This document shows positions 18,629 to 26,017 of a stretch of DNA of 38,354 nucleotides, piece after piece. The position numbers and the translations under genes were made by a program. The notes below the pieces were generated by a model that saw nothing but the letters and a program-made list of their open reading frames with translations, was not told the origin of the DNA and did no database searches. How positions within the stretch are numbered: position 1 is the stretch's first letter; each line of letters begins with the position of its first letter. The DNA comes from Chara braunii (Eukaryota; Streptophyta; Charophyceae; Charales; Characeae). The stretch is from assembly GCA_003427395.1 (NCBI GenBank), contig BFEA01000168.1:549533-587886 (forward strand), given 5' to 3'.

Positions 18629-18769
18629 TAATTTGCAACCGACATATGCCAGAATGAAGCTGGTCACAAATGCATCCCCTAGGTGGCCGTTTTTTACTGT
18701 TAGTGCCCTTTTGTATTTTCTTCTCTTTTTCCCTTTTCTTTTTCTTTTCTTTTCCCTCCACTTGTGGAC

Positions 18770-19365
18770 AGTAGGGACTTGCCAGTCCCTACTTGCGGCA
18801 GTCCCTATTGACGGCCAACTCACTCGTTCCCTCTTACCTCCCATTTACTTTTTCTTTTTCTTTTTCTTTTTCTTTTTCCTTTTGCATGCCAAGTGTCAAC
18901 TAGCCGTTAAGGCCCTTTTCTAGGCTCTTCCTCTTAGTTTTAGCCCTTCCTATGCTCAAAGGGCAGTCTGTTATTTCTCGGACTGCACTCGTGGCCTTCC
19001 CATGCCCATGAGAGTCTCCGTTTGCCTCTGTATCTTCCAAACGGTGAACCCTCATACTCCGATTTTCTCCCGTACGCCTATTTTTCACATGGACACTATT
19101 TTGACTCCATTTTCTTGGGGGAAGCCAATCCAGGATTTTCCGGATTGCTCCCATGCCTCTACATCCATATTTCTTTGCTATTCTTTCCTCGTTGCTCTCT
19201 CCGTTTTGCTCCCACTAGTGCTTGCACTAGTGGTGCTAATATTTTTTGCCAATAAGATTTTTGATATTGACAGTGCGTTTTGCTTTAATTATTTGCTCCT
19301 CACGTCGCGCTACAGTTTTTTCCTTGGGATGTCTCAAGTCCCCGCCACTCGTCCCACGCTAGTCC
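18770..19365. repeat. Large dispersed repeat, copy 2
   Basis: Second copy of the block at 17350-17965. It carries hairpins at 18963-18986 (GCAGTCTG-TTATTTCT-CGGACTGC) and 19125-19146 (CAATCC and GGATTG arms), again about 162 bp apart. A TTTTTC-type simple run is at 18848-18877. Confidence 0.65.
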
Positions 19366-19383
19366 CCGACATTAGTCCTGTTA

Positions 19384-19450
19384 GTGGTCCCACCGGTACT
19401 CGTCCCGCCGGTGGTCCCGCAGGTACTTGTCCTGCCGGTGGTCCCGCTGG
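19384..19450. repeat. 27-bp minisatellite, about 2.5 units
   Basis: Units at 19384-19410 and 19411-19437 begin GTGGTCCCRC, and a partial third follows. Consensus start GTGGTCCCRCMGGTACTYGT. It translates as Val/Pro-rich repeats, but no gene is supported. Confidence 0.75.
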
Positions 19451-19743
19451 TGGTCCCCGACACTTTGCCCCGCTGGCACTTGTCCCGGATACCATTTTTT
19501 TTGCTTAGTCTCATGTGGCCCCTTGTACCTTCCCTCAAGGCGTCCCGGGTTCTTTTGACGTCTTTCCTCCTCATGGCGGTCTCATCCTCTTTGCCCTTCT
19601 CATGTCACGCGCGCCGATCTTCCTGGTCGCGGCTTATTACTTGGCCCATAGCCCCTTTGGCCCTCTTGACGCCGCATCCCGGCGGCCCCCTTGGCCCGGC
19701 TACATTCTCATGCGCCGGCATCTTACTTATTATTTTCTCCTCT

Positions 19744-19913
19744 NNNNNNNNNNNNNNNNNNNNNNNNNNNNNNNNNNNNNNNNNNNNNNNNNNNNNNNNN
19801 NNNNNNNNNNNNNNNNNNNNNNNNNNNNNNNNNNNNNNNNNNNNNNNNNNNNNNNNNNNNNNNNNNNNNNNNNNNNNNNNNNNNNNNNNNNNNNNNNNNN
19901 NNNNNNNNNNNNN
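19744..19913. other. Assembly gap (170 Ns)
   Basis: A run of Ns. The 16 bases before it (TATTATTTTCTCCTCT, 19728-19743) are identical to the 16 bases after it (19914-19929), which suggests the two contig ends overlap. ORFs crossing the gap are artefacts. Confidence 0.97.
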
Positions 19914-19969
19914 TATTATTTTCTCCTCTTCCTCGATTCTTCTCTCGTTGCGGTGCGCAACTTACGACA

Positions 19970-20248
19970 TTACTTTTCCCGCCGATCCTTCTCCTTTTCG
20001 GGGGAAAGGGCCGCCTTTGCTAATTTCTTGCGGTCCCTTACCGCTCGCCATTCCGCTAGTCTCTCCTTGGTCCAGTGGTTCCCACGACCCAGGGCAACCT
20101 CTAAATCCCTAAGTGCCAGTACTAATGCCTTTAGTCTTTCTACCCTTCTTGCTTCCGGTTTTCTCTGTCGTGCACAATTCTGCGGTATACCGCCTCTCAG
20201 CGGCCAGGACTTATCTCGAGACCCACCGGTCCCGACACCGTACGCCAT
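19970..20248 (-). CDS. Unrecognised minus-strand ORF, helical and charged
   Basis: A 92-codon ORF. Its second half is rich in Leu, Ala, Arg, Lys and Glu (LKALVLALRDLEVALGRG, then TKERLAEWRAVRDRKKLAKA) and reads like one long amphipathic helix. I do not recognise the family. It lies next to the N gap and its start overlaps the edge of the chromovirus fragment at 20242, so it may be the tail of a mobile-element protein or chance coding in pyrimidine-rich DNA. No promoter or partner is visible. Confidence 0.2.
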   Translation of the reverse strand: MAYGVGTGGSRDKSWPLRGGIPQNCARQRKPEARRVERLKALVLALRDLEVALGRGNHWTKERLAEWRAVRDRKKLAKAALSPEKEKDRREK

Positions 20249-20291
20249 GAATAGGATATTTCATGATTACTTAAGTTCATCGTCATGAACC

Positions 20292-20296
20292 TCGAC
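20292..20296. repeat. Left target-site duplication of element E
   Basis: TCGAC directly before TGTTACAG; the same five bases follow the right end at 21798-21802. Five bases is the usual duplication size for LTR retrotransposons. Confidence 0.85.
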
Positions 20297-20845
20297 TGTT
20301 ACAGACACCACCAGGGCTCAATCCCTGCTCTGCACGTTACCACCAGCCAACTTGCTGTATTTATTCTTTTTTTTCGTTTTTAACAATTTTTTCTTTTCTT
20401 TTCTTTATTTTTGCTTTTTCTGATTTCAGACAATTGGCACCATCTGCATTCAGGCGCACTTTTTTTAAACCTTTTTTTTAGGACGTTAGGATTTCAAACA
20501 CTTGGCGCCATGCGACATTCTGGCGCCCACTCTAAACTTTCGATTTTCAGTTCCGGCCTTGAGGCAGTTTCACTTTTCCCCTCAAGACCGGACTTCAGTC
20601 CGGAAGTTATGTATGGACTCAAGCCCAGTACGGGCAACCAGTTTTCAACCTCAGTGCTTTTGTTTAGTGTGACTTCGTTGAGACATTGTGTTCGGAAATT
20701 CAAGACTGTGACTTTGCGACTTTGTCGCTTCGTGTCCGCGTCGGTCGAGTCGTGTCGAGTCTGCGTCGAGTTGAGTGAGTGTGTGTGTGTGCTTTCACTC
20801 TCCCTCTCTCTCCCAGCCTTGCTGCTCTACCTCTGCCTCGTCACA
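20297..20845 (+). repeat. 5' LTR of element E (549 bp)
   Basis: TGTTACAG to GTCACA. Inside it are a perfect dyad CCGGACT-TC-AGTCCGG (20588-20603), an imperfect ~30-bp internal repeat around TTGGCACCATCTGCATTC and TTGGCGCCATGCGACATTC (20434-20525), and a (GT)n run near 20778. The 3' 89 bp is repeated at the element's right end. Confidence 0.78.
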
Positions 20846-20846
20846 C

Positions 20847-20858
20847 GGGTATCGGAGC
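20847..20858 (+). promoter_or_regulatory. Probable primer-binding site of element E
   Basis: GGGTATCGGAGC lies one base after the LTR end CA. It matches ten of twelve bases of the initiator tRNA-Met site TGGTATCAGAGC. Confidence 0.65.
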
Positions 20859-20926
20859 GGCGTCGATCTCCCTCCCGCCCGCCCTGAACGACGCGGAGCA
20901 ACCTTGTCATCAGCTTCTTTCGAGTT

Positions 20927-21100
20927 GACATTGCCACGTCATTGTCATCGTCGCCACGTCTTCGTCGTCGACATTGCTACGTCATCGTCATCGTCGCCAC
21001 GTCTTCGTCGTCGACATTGCCACATTATTGTCATCGTCGCCACGCCTTCGCCATCGACATTGCCGCCACGTCATCGATGTCGCTGTCACATCATCAATGA
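20927..21100 (+). repeat. 43-bp tandem repeat in element E
   Basis: Units at 20927, 20970 and 21013 are 43 bp each and start GACATTGCYACRTYATYGTC; a fourth, degenerate copy starts at 21056. The core is runs of TCGTC/CATCG. Open frames across it are a by-product of the lack of stops. Confidence 0.88.
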
Positions 21101-21283
21101 CCCTCGATCGCCGCGACCGATGCGCAAGAACGTTATTGTTTTTTCTTCTTCTTCTTTTACTTCTCTTTCTGCTTTCCTCTTCTTTTCTCTTCTCTTCTCT
21201 CGTTTCTCCTCCTTCCTACTTTTCCCTCGTTCCCCCCCCCATCATCATCGTCCTTTCCCCATCAATCTCTGGACTTGCCAATC

Positions 21284-21393
21284 TCGAAATCGAAATCACT
21301 TCGATTTCGATTCCGACATCAAATTCACGTCGATTTCGAAATCGAAATCGATTCGATTTCGAAATCGAAATCGATTCGATTTCGATTCGATTC
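21284..21393. repeat. Palindromic CGATTTCGAAATCG repeat
   Basis: A 110-bp patch is built almost only from CGATTTCG, GAAATCG and GATTCG. A 23-bp unit (CGATTTCGAAATCGAAATCG plus ATT) runs at 21331-21353 and 21354-21376, with partial copies on both sides. Each unit is nearly self-complementary and could form hairpins or cruciforms. Confidence 0.85.
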
Positions 21394-21646
21394 TCCCTCC
21401 CCGCCGCCCGACATTACCTTCCTCCTCATCATCATCATCGTTCTTCCTCAGTCTCCCCCCCACAGCGCGCTGCTTTCCCCCGCTGCGCTGTGCTCCCCCC
21501 CCCCCGTGTGGCCTCTCCCGTTCCTCCCCTTCTTTCCTCTGATAACGCCCCCCCTCTTTTTGTGTGCGTGCTGCCTTCCTCCGCGCACTCTAACATCCCC
21601 ACGCTCTATTTTCCCCCACTCCGCTTAACCCCCGCGCGCTCTGGTT

Positions 21647-21671
21647 CCCCCCCCCCCCCCCCCCCCCCCCC
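21647..21671. repeat. Homopolymer run of 25 C
   Basis: An uninterrupted C run in the pyrimidine-rich interior of element E. Its length may be unreliable in the assembly. Confidence 0.9.
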
Positions 21672-21780
21672 GGGTCGTTTTTCCCCACGTGTGCGACTTT
21701 CCCCCCGTGAGTCTGCGTCGAGTTGAGTGAGCATGTGTGTGTGCTCTCACTTTCCCTCTCTCTCCCAGCCTCGTTGCTCT

Positions 21781-21886
21781 GCCTCTGCCTCGTCACATCG
21801 ACGGCATACTTACCTTTAGAAGAACAGTCGATTGCCTCTGCCTCGTCACATCGACGACATTCTTACCTTTAGTAGAACAGTCGAGG
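21781..21886 (+). repeat. 53-bp tandem duplication across the element E right junction
   Basis: Copies at 21781-21833 and 21834-21886 each contain the last 17 bases of E, the TCGAC duplication and 31 bases of RT. The duplication therefore arose after E inserted. A few substitutions separate the copies. Confidence 0.88.
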
Positions 21887-22156
21887 AGCATGCTCATCAT
21901 CCAGAAACTGTACTTTCACTCCTTCGAGAACACAAGTATAAGATTAACTTAGAGAAATGTGAGTTCGGTTGCACTAAAATCTTGCACTTGGGGCATGAGA
22001 TATCAGCAAAAGGGATAAGGCCCGAAGATGCCAAGGTGGCTAGCATTCGTGACTGACCACAACCTTACTCTATGACTGAGGTCAGATCTTTCTTAGGGAT
22101 GACCGGCTACTATCGCAATTTTGTGAAAAATTATAGCACTGTGGCCTCCCCTTTAA

Positions 22157-22451
22157 TCCTGCTATATCCACAAGGTCACGAATCTCATTCGCCTATTGCA
22201 CAAATGTAGATAGGCTAGGTAGGATGAGTAGAGTAGGCTGGGCGTTGGGCGCCAAACAATAGGAGCGACATTGAATACTGCGTTGGTGTGGCATGAGGTC
22301 TTGCACATAGGCTCACGAGTTCATTGTATCGCTCTTATTTGGATGGAATCTTGATGCATTTGAGCTCTCTACTTGTTATATGACTATCTGGACTTCTGTG
22401 TGATTTTGCAACTTGGTTTTCTGTATATCGCTCTCGCTCATATTCCTTGCA
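22157..22451 (+). repeat. Partial chromovirus LTR of element D (3' portion)
   Basis: It shares GTAGATAGGCTAG, GGGCGTTGGGCGCCA, CGCTCATATTCCTTGCA and the final CA with the LTRs of A, B and G. The 5' two-thirds of the LTR are missing because a deletion joins RT directly to it at about 22156. Confidence 0.75.
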
Positions 22452-23412
22452 CAAAAGAAAAGTCAGCAGAAAAGGGTACAACCATACCCTTGCGGTCCAA
22501 GTTGCCTATCAAGGGGGCGGCTGCTACGACCGACCCCACCTCCCATACCATGGCCTCCATGGGGATACTTCTGTTGGCCGGGAAGCTTCCTAGTGGCACC
22601 TAGTCATGCAGCAGAGGGGTCCCCGGGGAGGCTAGGCGCAGGGGGAGCGTCCTAGCAGCCTCACACGCCGCTCGTCTCCCATCCTCTTTCTGGCTCGCTG
22701 TGGTCCATAGTAAGATCCCCATTTCTCTTATAACCTGTCTGTTGTTATACCCGTGTTACCCCTATAGTGTGTACTTCCATTTCCCTCCTCTGCTACGACG
22801 GACCCCACCTCCCATACCATACCCTCCACGGGGATATTTCTGCTGGCCGGGAAGCTTCCAAGCAGCACCCGATCACGCAACAGAGTCATCCTGGGGGAGG
22901 GGGGGTGGCGTCCTAGCAGCCTCACATGCCGATTGTCTCCCATCCTCTTCTTAGCTGCTACTGTCCAGAGTAAGATGATACTAAGATCCCTATTTCTCTT
23001 ATAACCTCTCCTGTTATACCCGTGTTGCCCCTATGGTGTTTACTTCCCTTTCCCTCCTCTTTACAAACATCTTGTTTCCTTCCCAATTCCCTTCCTTCCC
23101 ACCAAGCTCAACAGACCTATTCCCTTCCTGCTTTGTTTGCTTCCACCTGCAATCTGCATACAACCTAAAAATGTGTACGTCCTTGGCCTTAAAAAAAAAA
23201 AAAAAAACATTAATATCTTCATACTGCCTGAGGTTTTCCCGGCCAAGGTTTATCCTTTTTTACCTTTTCTTTACGCCCCCTCTCCCTCTCTATATCCCCC
23301 ATTCCCCGCCCGCCCCCCCTCCTTTTCTACCCTTCCCCTTCTCTACATCCTATGGCCTTCTGTCATTCTACCCACCAATCCTGCCAACCTAATATGATAC
23401 ATCCTCTTCCTT
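22452..23412 (-). mobile_element. LINE 3: 3' UTR fragment with internal duplication
   Basis: Compared with the 3' UTR of LINE 2, it keeps CTACCCTTGC-like, ACTTCTGTTGGCCGGGAAGC and AGGCTAGGCGCAGGGGGAG landmarks in the same order, so its sense strand is minus. No ORF2 sequence or clear tail is present. An A-run at 23191-23207 is on the opposite strand and may mark another old insertion. It lies between LTRs of D and G. Confidence 0.55.
22521..23059. repeat. Tandem duplication, unit about 269-270 bp
   Basis: Unit 1 is 22521-22789 and unit 2 is 22790-23059. Both start CTGCTACGAC and CGACCCCACCTCCCATACC-like sequence and end TTTCCCTCCTC. They differ by scattered substitutions and small indels, so the event is not recent. 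Confidence 0.88.
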
Positions 23413-24496
23413 TGCGAGGAATGAGCCTCGCAGAGCCCTTATCAGACATACAAGTGTTCTGGGTTGTGGGCCCTAGCAAGCCTCGTGCCCGCCCTAAGTG
23501 AAGGTGATCCTAAATATCCACGTGAGGCCTGTTCTCGACAATTTTTCCATATGTGGGTACTCAGACAGTTGCAACACGCCAGTTGGTTACAGAACAACGT
23601 GAGCCTCCAGGCTCTTTCCAAAAGCAAAGGGCTGCGTTGTACAGTTGAGCCCAGGGTTCATGCGGTTGAGCCCTAGGCACGCTGTGTGAGGCCGACACAT
23701 CACGGACTGGTTACGGGCAAATGAGGAAGCAACAGTGTCGTCACATATGTGTCGCGAGCCAATGAGAATGCTGCAAACACTTGGAGGTTGGGCGGCTGCC
23801 TGAACGTGCATAACTACACGTGGCCCAGTCCAGTTTCGGAAACTGGGCCTGGGCACAAACACTTGGGGCATAACTAAAGCTACTGGGACCCCCACACTCC
23901 TGGCCAGGACAGCCAACAGCGACACACTTTCCATAAAGGAAAGTGTGAGCCCCTGACCGTGGCATTCTGGCGTTGGCAGGCAATGCGGACACACTGCTGC
24001 ATCTACATGGGCTTGCTGGTCGGATGCGCGCGCGGGCGCAGAGGTGAGGGGCGCTGCAAGGGCGGCGGGCGCGCAAGAGCCATAGCCAGGCTGCAGGGAA
24101 GTAAGGCAGGTGATGGCGACAATGGTCTTCGAGTAGGAGGCGCATGTTGTGGGAAGAAAAAGGGTGATGAGGGGAGGAGAGAGAACTTACCTGGTGTATG
24201 CTGGTGGTCGGCATTGGTGTTGACGTCATGTACATTGGTCTTCCACTTCAAAGTGACCCAATTGCAAGAACGTAGATAGGCTAGATAAGTTGGGAGTTGG
24301 GCGCCAGACAGTAAGTGCGACATTGGATGCAGTGTTCGTGTGACCAGTGGTGTGGTTGCAAACATAGAGTGGCGACATTGACATTTGAGTTCATTGTATT
24401 GCTCTCATTTGGACGGTTTCTTTGTGCATTCCACTCTCTGCTTGGCTCATGCCAATCTGAGCTTCTTCGTGATTTTGCGACTTGGATTTTGTCACA
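23413..24496 (+). repeat. Chromovirus LTR G, 3' end lost
   Basis: It starts TGCGAGGAATG and carries the family landmarks CCCGCCCTAAGTGAAGG, CAGTTGCAACACGCCAGTTG, a perfect stem-loop at 23923-23947 and GTAGATAGGCTAGATAAG. It follows the D copy to GTGATTTTGCGACTTGG, then changes to element F sequence near 24497, without the family end CCTTGCA. No internal region lies on either side, so it is a truncated solo LTR. Confidence 0.82.
23923..23947 (+). promoter_or_regulatory. Conserved LTR stem-loop, copy in LTR G
   Basis: CACACTTTCC - ATAAA - GGAAAGTGTG: ten perfect pairs and a five-base loop, the best-preserved member of the LTR stem-loop family. Confidence 0.6.
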
Positions 24497-24509
24497 AAAT
24501 TGCAGAAGG

Positions 24510-24780
24510 CACCATCTTTCACTTGAGAATTTACTTGAAGAAAGGCTAGGAAACTCATGAGCACTTCGGACTCAGTTTGGATCTCGGCAGCCAGACACCT
24601 TGAGGGGAAAGAAAGGGAGTTGGATGAGAGTGGTGTCAAGTTGATCTGTTGCTTTGCATCCAAGCTCTACACGGACTACCCCAGACCCCCGGTGCCTTTT
24701 CCTCTCACAGACGGCGGGGTGACTTGCTTGATCTCGCCAAAAGGTATATCTCCCCTGCAGTGGTTGATTATGAGGCAGTG
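24510..24780 (+). pseudogene. gag-like fragment of element F, left copy
   Basis: Plus-strand pieces in two frames. One gives GTIFHLRIYLKKG, a stop and ETHEHF. The other gives DSVWISAARHLEGKEREL, DESGVKL and KLYTDYPRPPVPFPLTDGG. The same protein on the minus strand at 29512-29817 reads DSVWISAARYLEEKEREF and LYTDYPKPPVPFTLTDGS. I do not know the family. Its place between primer site and LTR in related copies, and a weak RFAGGTIHDLR-type pattern, suggest a capsid-like gag; this is inference. The left copy has a frameshift near 24565. Confidence 0.5.
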
Positions 24781-25010
24781 ACCGAACCATCGGAGTTCCG
24801 ACATCTCACACGATGAATCTTCTCTCAACCATATCTTTCTACCCTATGGGAGGAATTTTATGCTATCGTTGACTTCCGTATCATGAAACTTGGATGAAAG
24901 TGTTTGGCGCTTGTAGGCCTCAAGTGGCTCTACATTCAAAGGCCACGATCTCAGGAGGTACATAGGCGTGGGTCAAGGCACAAGAGACGTACAACCAAAT
25001 GAGAAACTGA

Positions 25011-25494
25011 TGAGGAGACTCTAGAGGGATGAGTGAGGACTCTTGATGAGTGTTGGCCGTGCCTATTCATCTGTACTTCCCAAGATTATTACGAGTTCTC
25101 ACATTTCCCTCATTTATCTTTTCTATGATTTGAGTCAGTCGGTCTTGCTTCATTTGCATTAACTTTGCTTGATGATTGTGTTCTCTGATCATCTTGTTAC
25201 AATTCTCAAAATTAAAAAATCGATAAAATTGATGCATGCATGACACACCTAAAATTCTATGATTATCGTTTGCATGATTTTTGTTGTTCCGAATTAAAAT
25301 AAAAGATTCCTAAGACCGACGACCAGCGAAGACCACAACTGAAGGGTCTTGCTCAAAGTCGGACGCACGCAACAGGAAGGGATTCGCTTTATTAATTTAT
25401 TGTATTTATTGCAAACAAAGATCATCAAAATCTTGCTTGACAGCCTGTTGGCTTTCTAGTACCCCGAAGAGGCCCGACTGGAAAAAGTGCGACA
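25011..25494 (+). repeat. LTR of element F, left copy
   Basis: About 485 bp. It shares with the inverted copy GAGGGATGAGTGAGGACTCT, GTGTTGGCC, TTTTATTTTAATTCGG-type sequence (opposite sense), CAGCCTGTTGG and the end GAAAAAGTGCGACA. It ends in CA three bases before a primer site, so here it acts as a 5' LTR. Confidence 0.65.
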
Positions 25495-25497
25495 AAA

Positions 25498-25515
25498 TGG
25501 CGCCGTTGCCGGGGA
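25498..25515 (+). promoter_or_regulatory. Primer-binding site of element F (tRNA-Asp type)
   Basis: TGGCGCCGTTGCCGGGGA equals the reverse complement of the last 18 bases (with CCA) of plant tRNA-Asp, the primer site known from several plant Ty3/gypsy lineages such as Athila. Its place three bases after the LTR end CA leaves little doubt. Confidence 0.9.
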
Positions 25516-26017
25516 CATGAAATTTTTTTGTGTCCGGAACGAACCTTGGTCAGCAACAACTTTGAGCTTTGTTTAGGCCTTGAGAAATGTGGACAATTTA
25601 TGAATTTTCAGATTGACTCTCCTATCTTGATTGAGCCATTATTCTCTCGGAAATCCCAGTTGTTAATTAAGTCTTATCTTTTCATGTGTAGGTACCACAC
25701 TGGACTTGAAAAGGAGCCTGATATTATTTATTGGAGAGGATCGAGCTTGATCTCAGGTATGCTCTATGACCTCTTCACACATTGAGGAAACTGGAAGAGG
25801 ATAACAAATCACGTTCAGGGATGCATTGAATGAGTTGTCTAAACTCACTTCTAAAGGAGTACTCCCTTATCGGTATGAACACTGTTGGGTCTACCATTCT
25901 ATCAGTTCGACCATCTGTGTAGTGCTGGTTTGCTTCTTGGAGGGAGATATCAATGATATTCGTCCTTATGTCAAGAAAGGAGGCTGCAATGATGGTGAGG
26001 TCTTTAACTGGTTATGA
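25516..26017 (+). pseudogene. Internal region of element F with gag-like fragments
   Basis: After the primer site come two short ORFs (25528-25785 and 25826-26017) in different frames. The second reads YRYEHCWVYHSIS, then VLVCFLEGDINDIRPYVKKG. It aligns with YQYVSVVGFRQRD and ILTRFAGGTIHDLRLYVKKG of the minus-strand copy at 29830-29720, so both are versions of one domain. No CCHC knuckle, protease or RT follows before the sequence becomes unrecognisable. It looks like a gag-only or decayed element. Confidence 0.45.

Larger units (their letters stand above)
20297..21797 (+). mobile_element. Element E: internally deleted LTR retrotransposon
   Basis: A 1501-bp insertion starts TGTTACAG and ends CGTCACA, with TCGAC on both sides. 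The left 549 bp is a complete LTR followed by a primer site. The right end is only the last 89 bp of the LTR (21709-21797 matches 20757-20845). The interior (20859-21708) has no recognisable gag or pol, only low-complexity and short repeats. The primer site sets the orientation as plus. It is a defective or non-autonomous copy that lost most of its interior and the front of its 3' LTR. Confidence 0.8.
20242..22155 (+). pseudogene. pol: Element D: RT fragment interrupted by element E
   Basis: The left piece (20242-20296) reads YAMNRIFHDYL and stops at the codons leading into the YLDD box, with a 4-nt deletion. After the insertion and its duplicated TCGAC, RT resumes: DDILTFSRTVEEHAHHPETV, NLEKCEFGCTKILHLGHEIS, RPEDAKVASIRD, a TGA in place of the Trp of RDWPRP, then MTEVRSFLGMTGYYRNF and NYSTVASPL. 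This matches 2452-2800 of element A. Similarity stops at about 22156, where the sequence changes to LTR. RNase H and integrase are deleted. Confidence 0.85.
24501..25494 (+). mobile_element. Element F, left arm: gag-like fragment plus LTR
   Basis: It matches 28767-29765 in the opposite orientation along its whole length. The first part is coding-like (see 24510-24780). An LTR-like part then runs from about 25011 to 25494, ending GTGCGACA, with a primer site three bases further on. The exact LTR start is uncertain; TGATGAGGAG near 25008 is a candidate because similarity continues on both sides. Confidence 0.7.

Noticed and set aside
19384-20288. ORFs of 242 and 257 codons across the N gap
   Set aside because: Their middle is 170 Ns and the rest is minisatellite and repeat DNA.
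20927-21100. Regular repeats resembling a CRISPR array (43-bp and 162-bp units)
   Set aside because: Whole units repeat with no unique spacers, the genome is eukaryotic, and there are no cas genes.
20775-21726. ORFs of 250 or more codons in the pyrimidine-rich stretch
   Set aside because: They are Ser/Pro/Arg-rich translations of CTC, TCG and C-run repeats. Long open frames are expected where stop codons are rare.
25498-25515. Part of a tRNA-Asp gene
   Set aside because: Only the complement of the 3' end is present, with no cloverleaf; its position after an LTR end makes it a primer-binding site.
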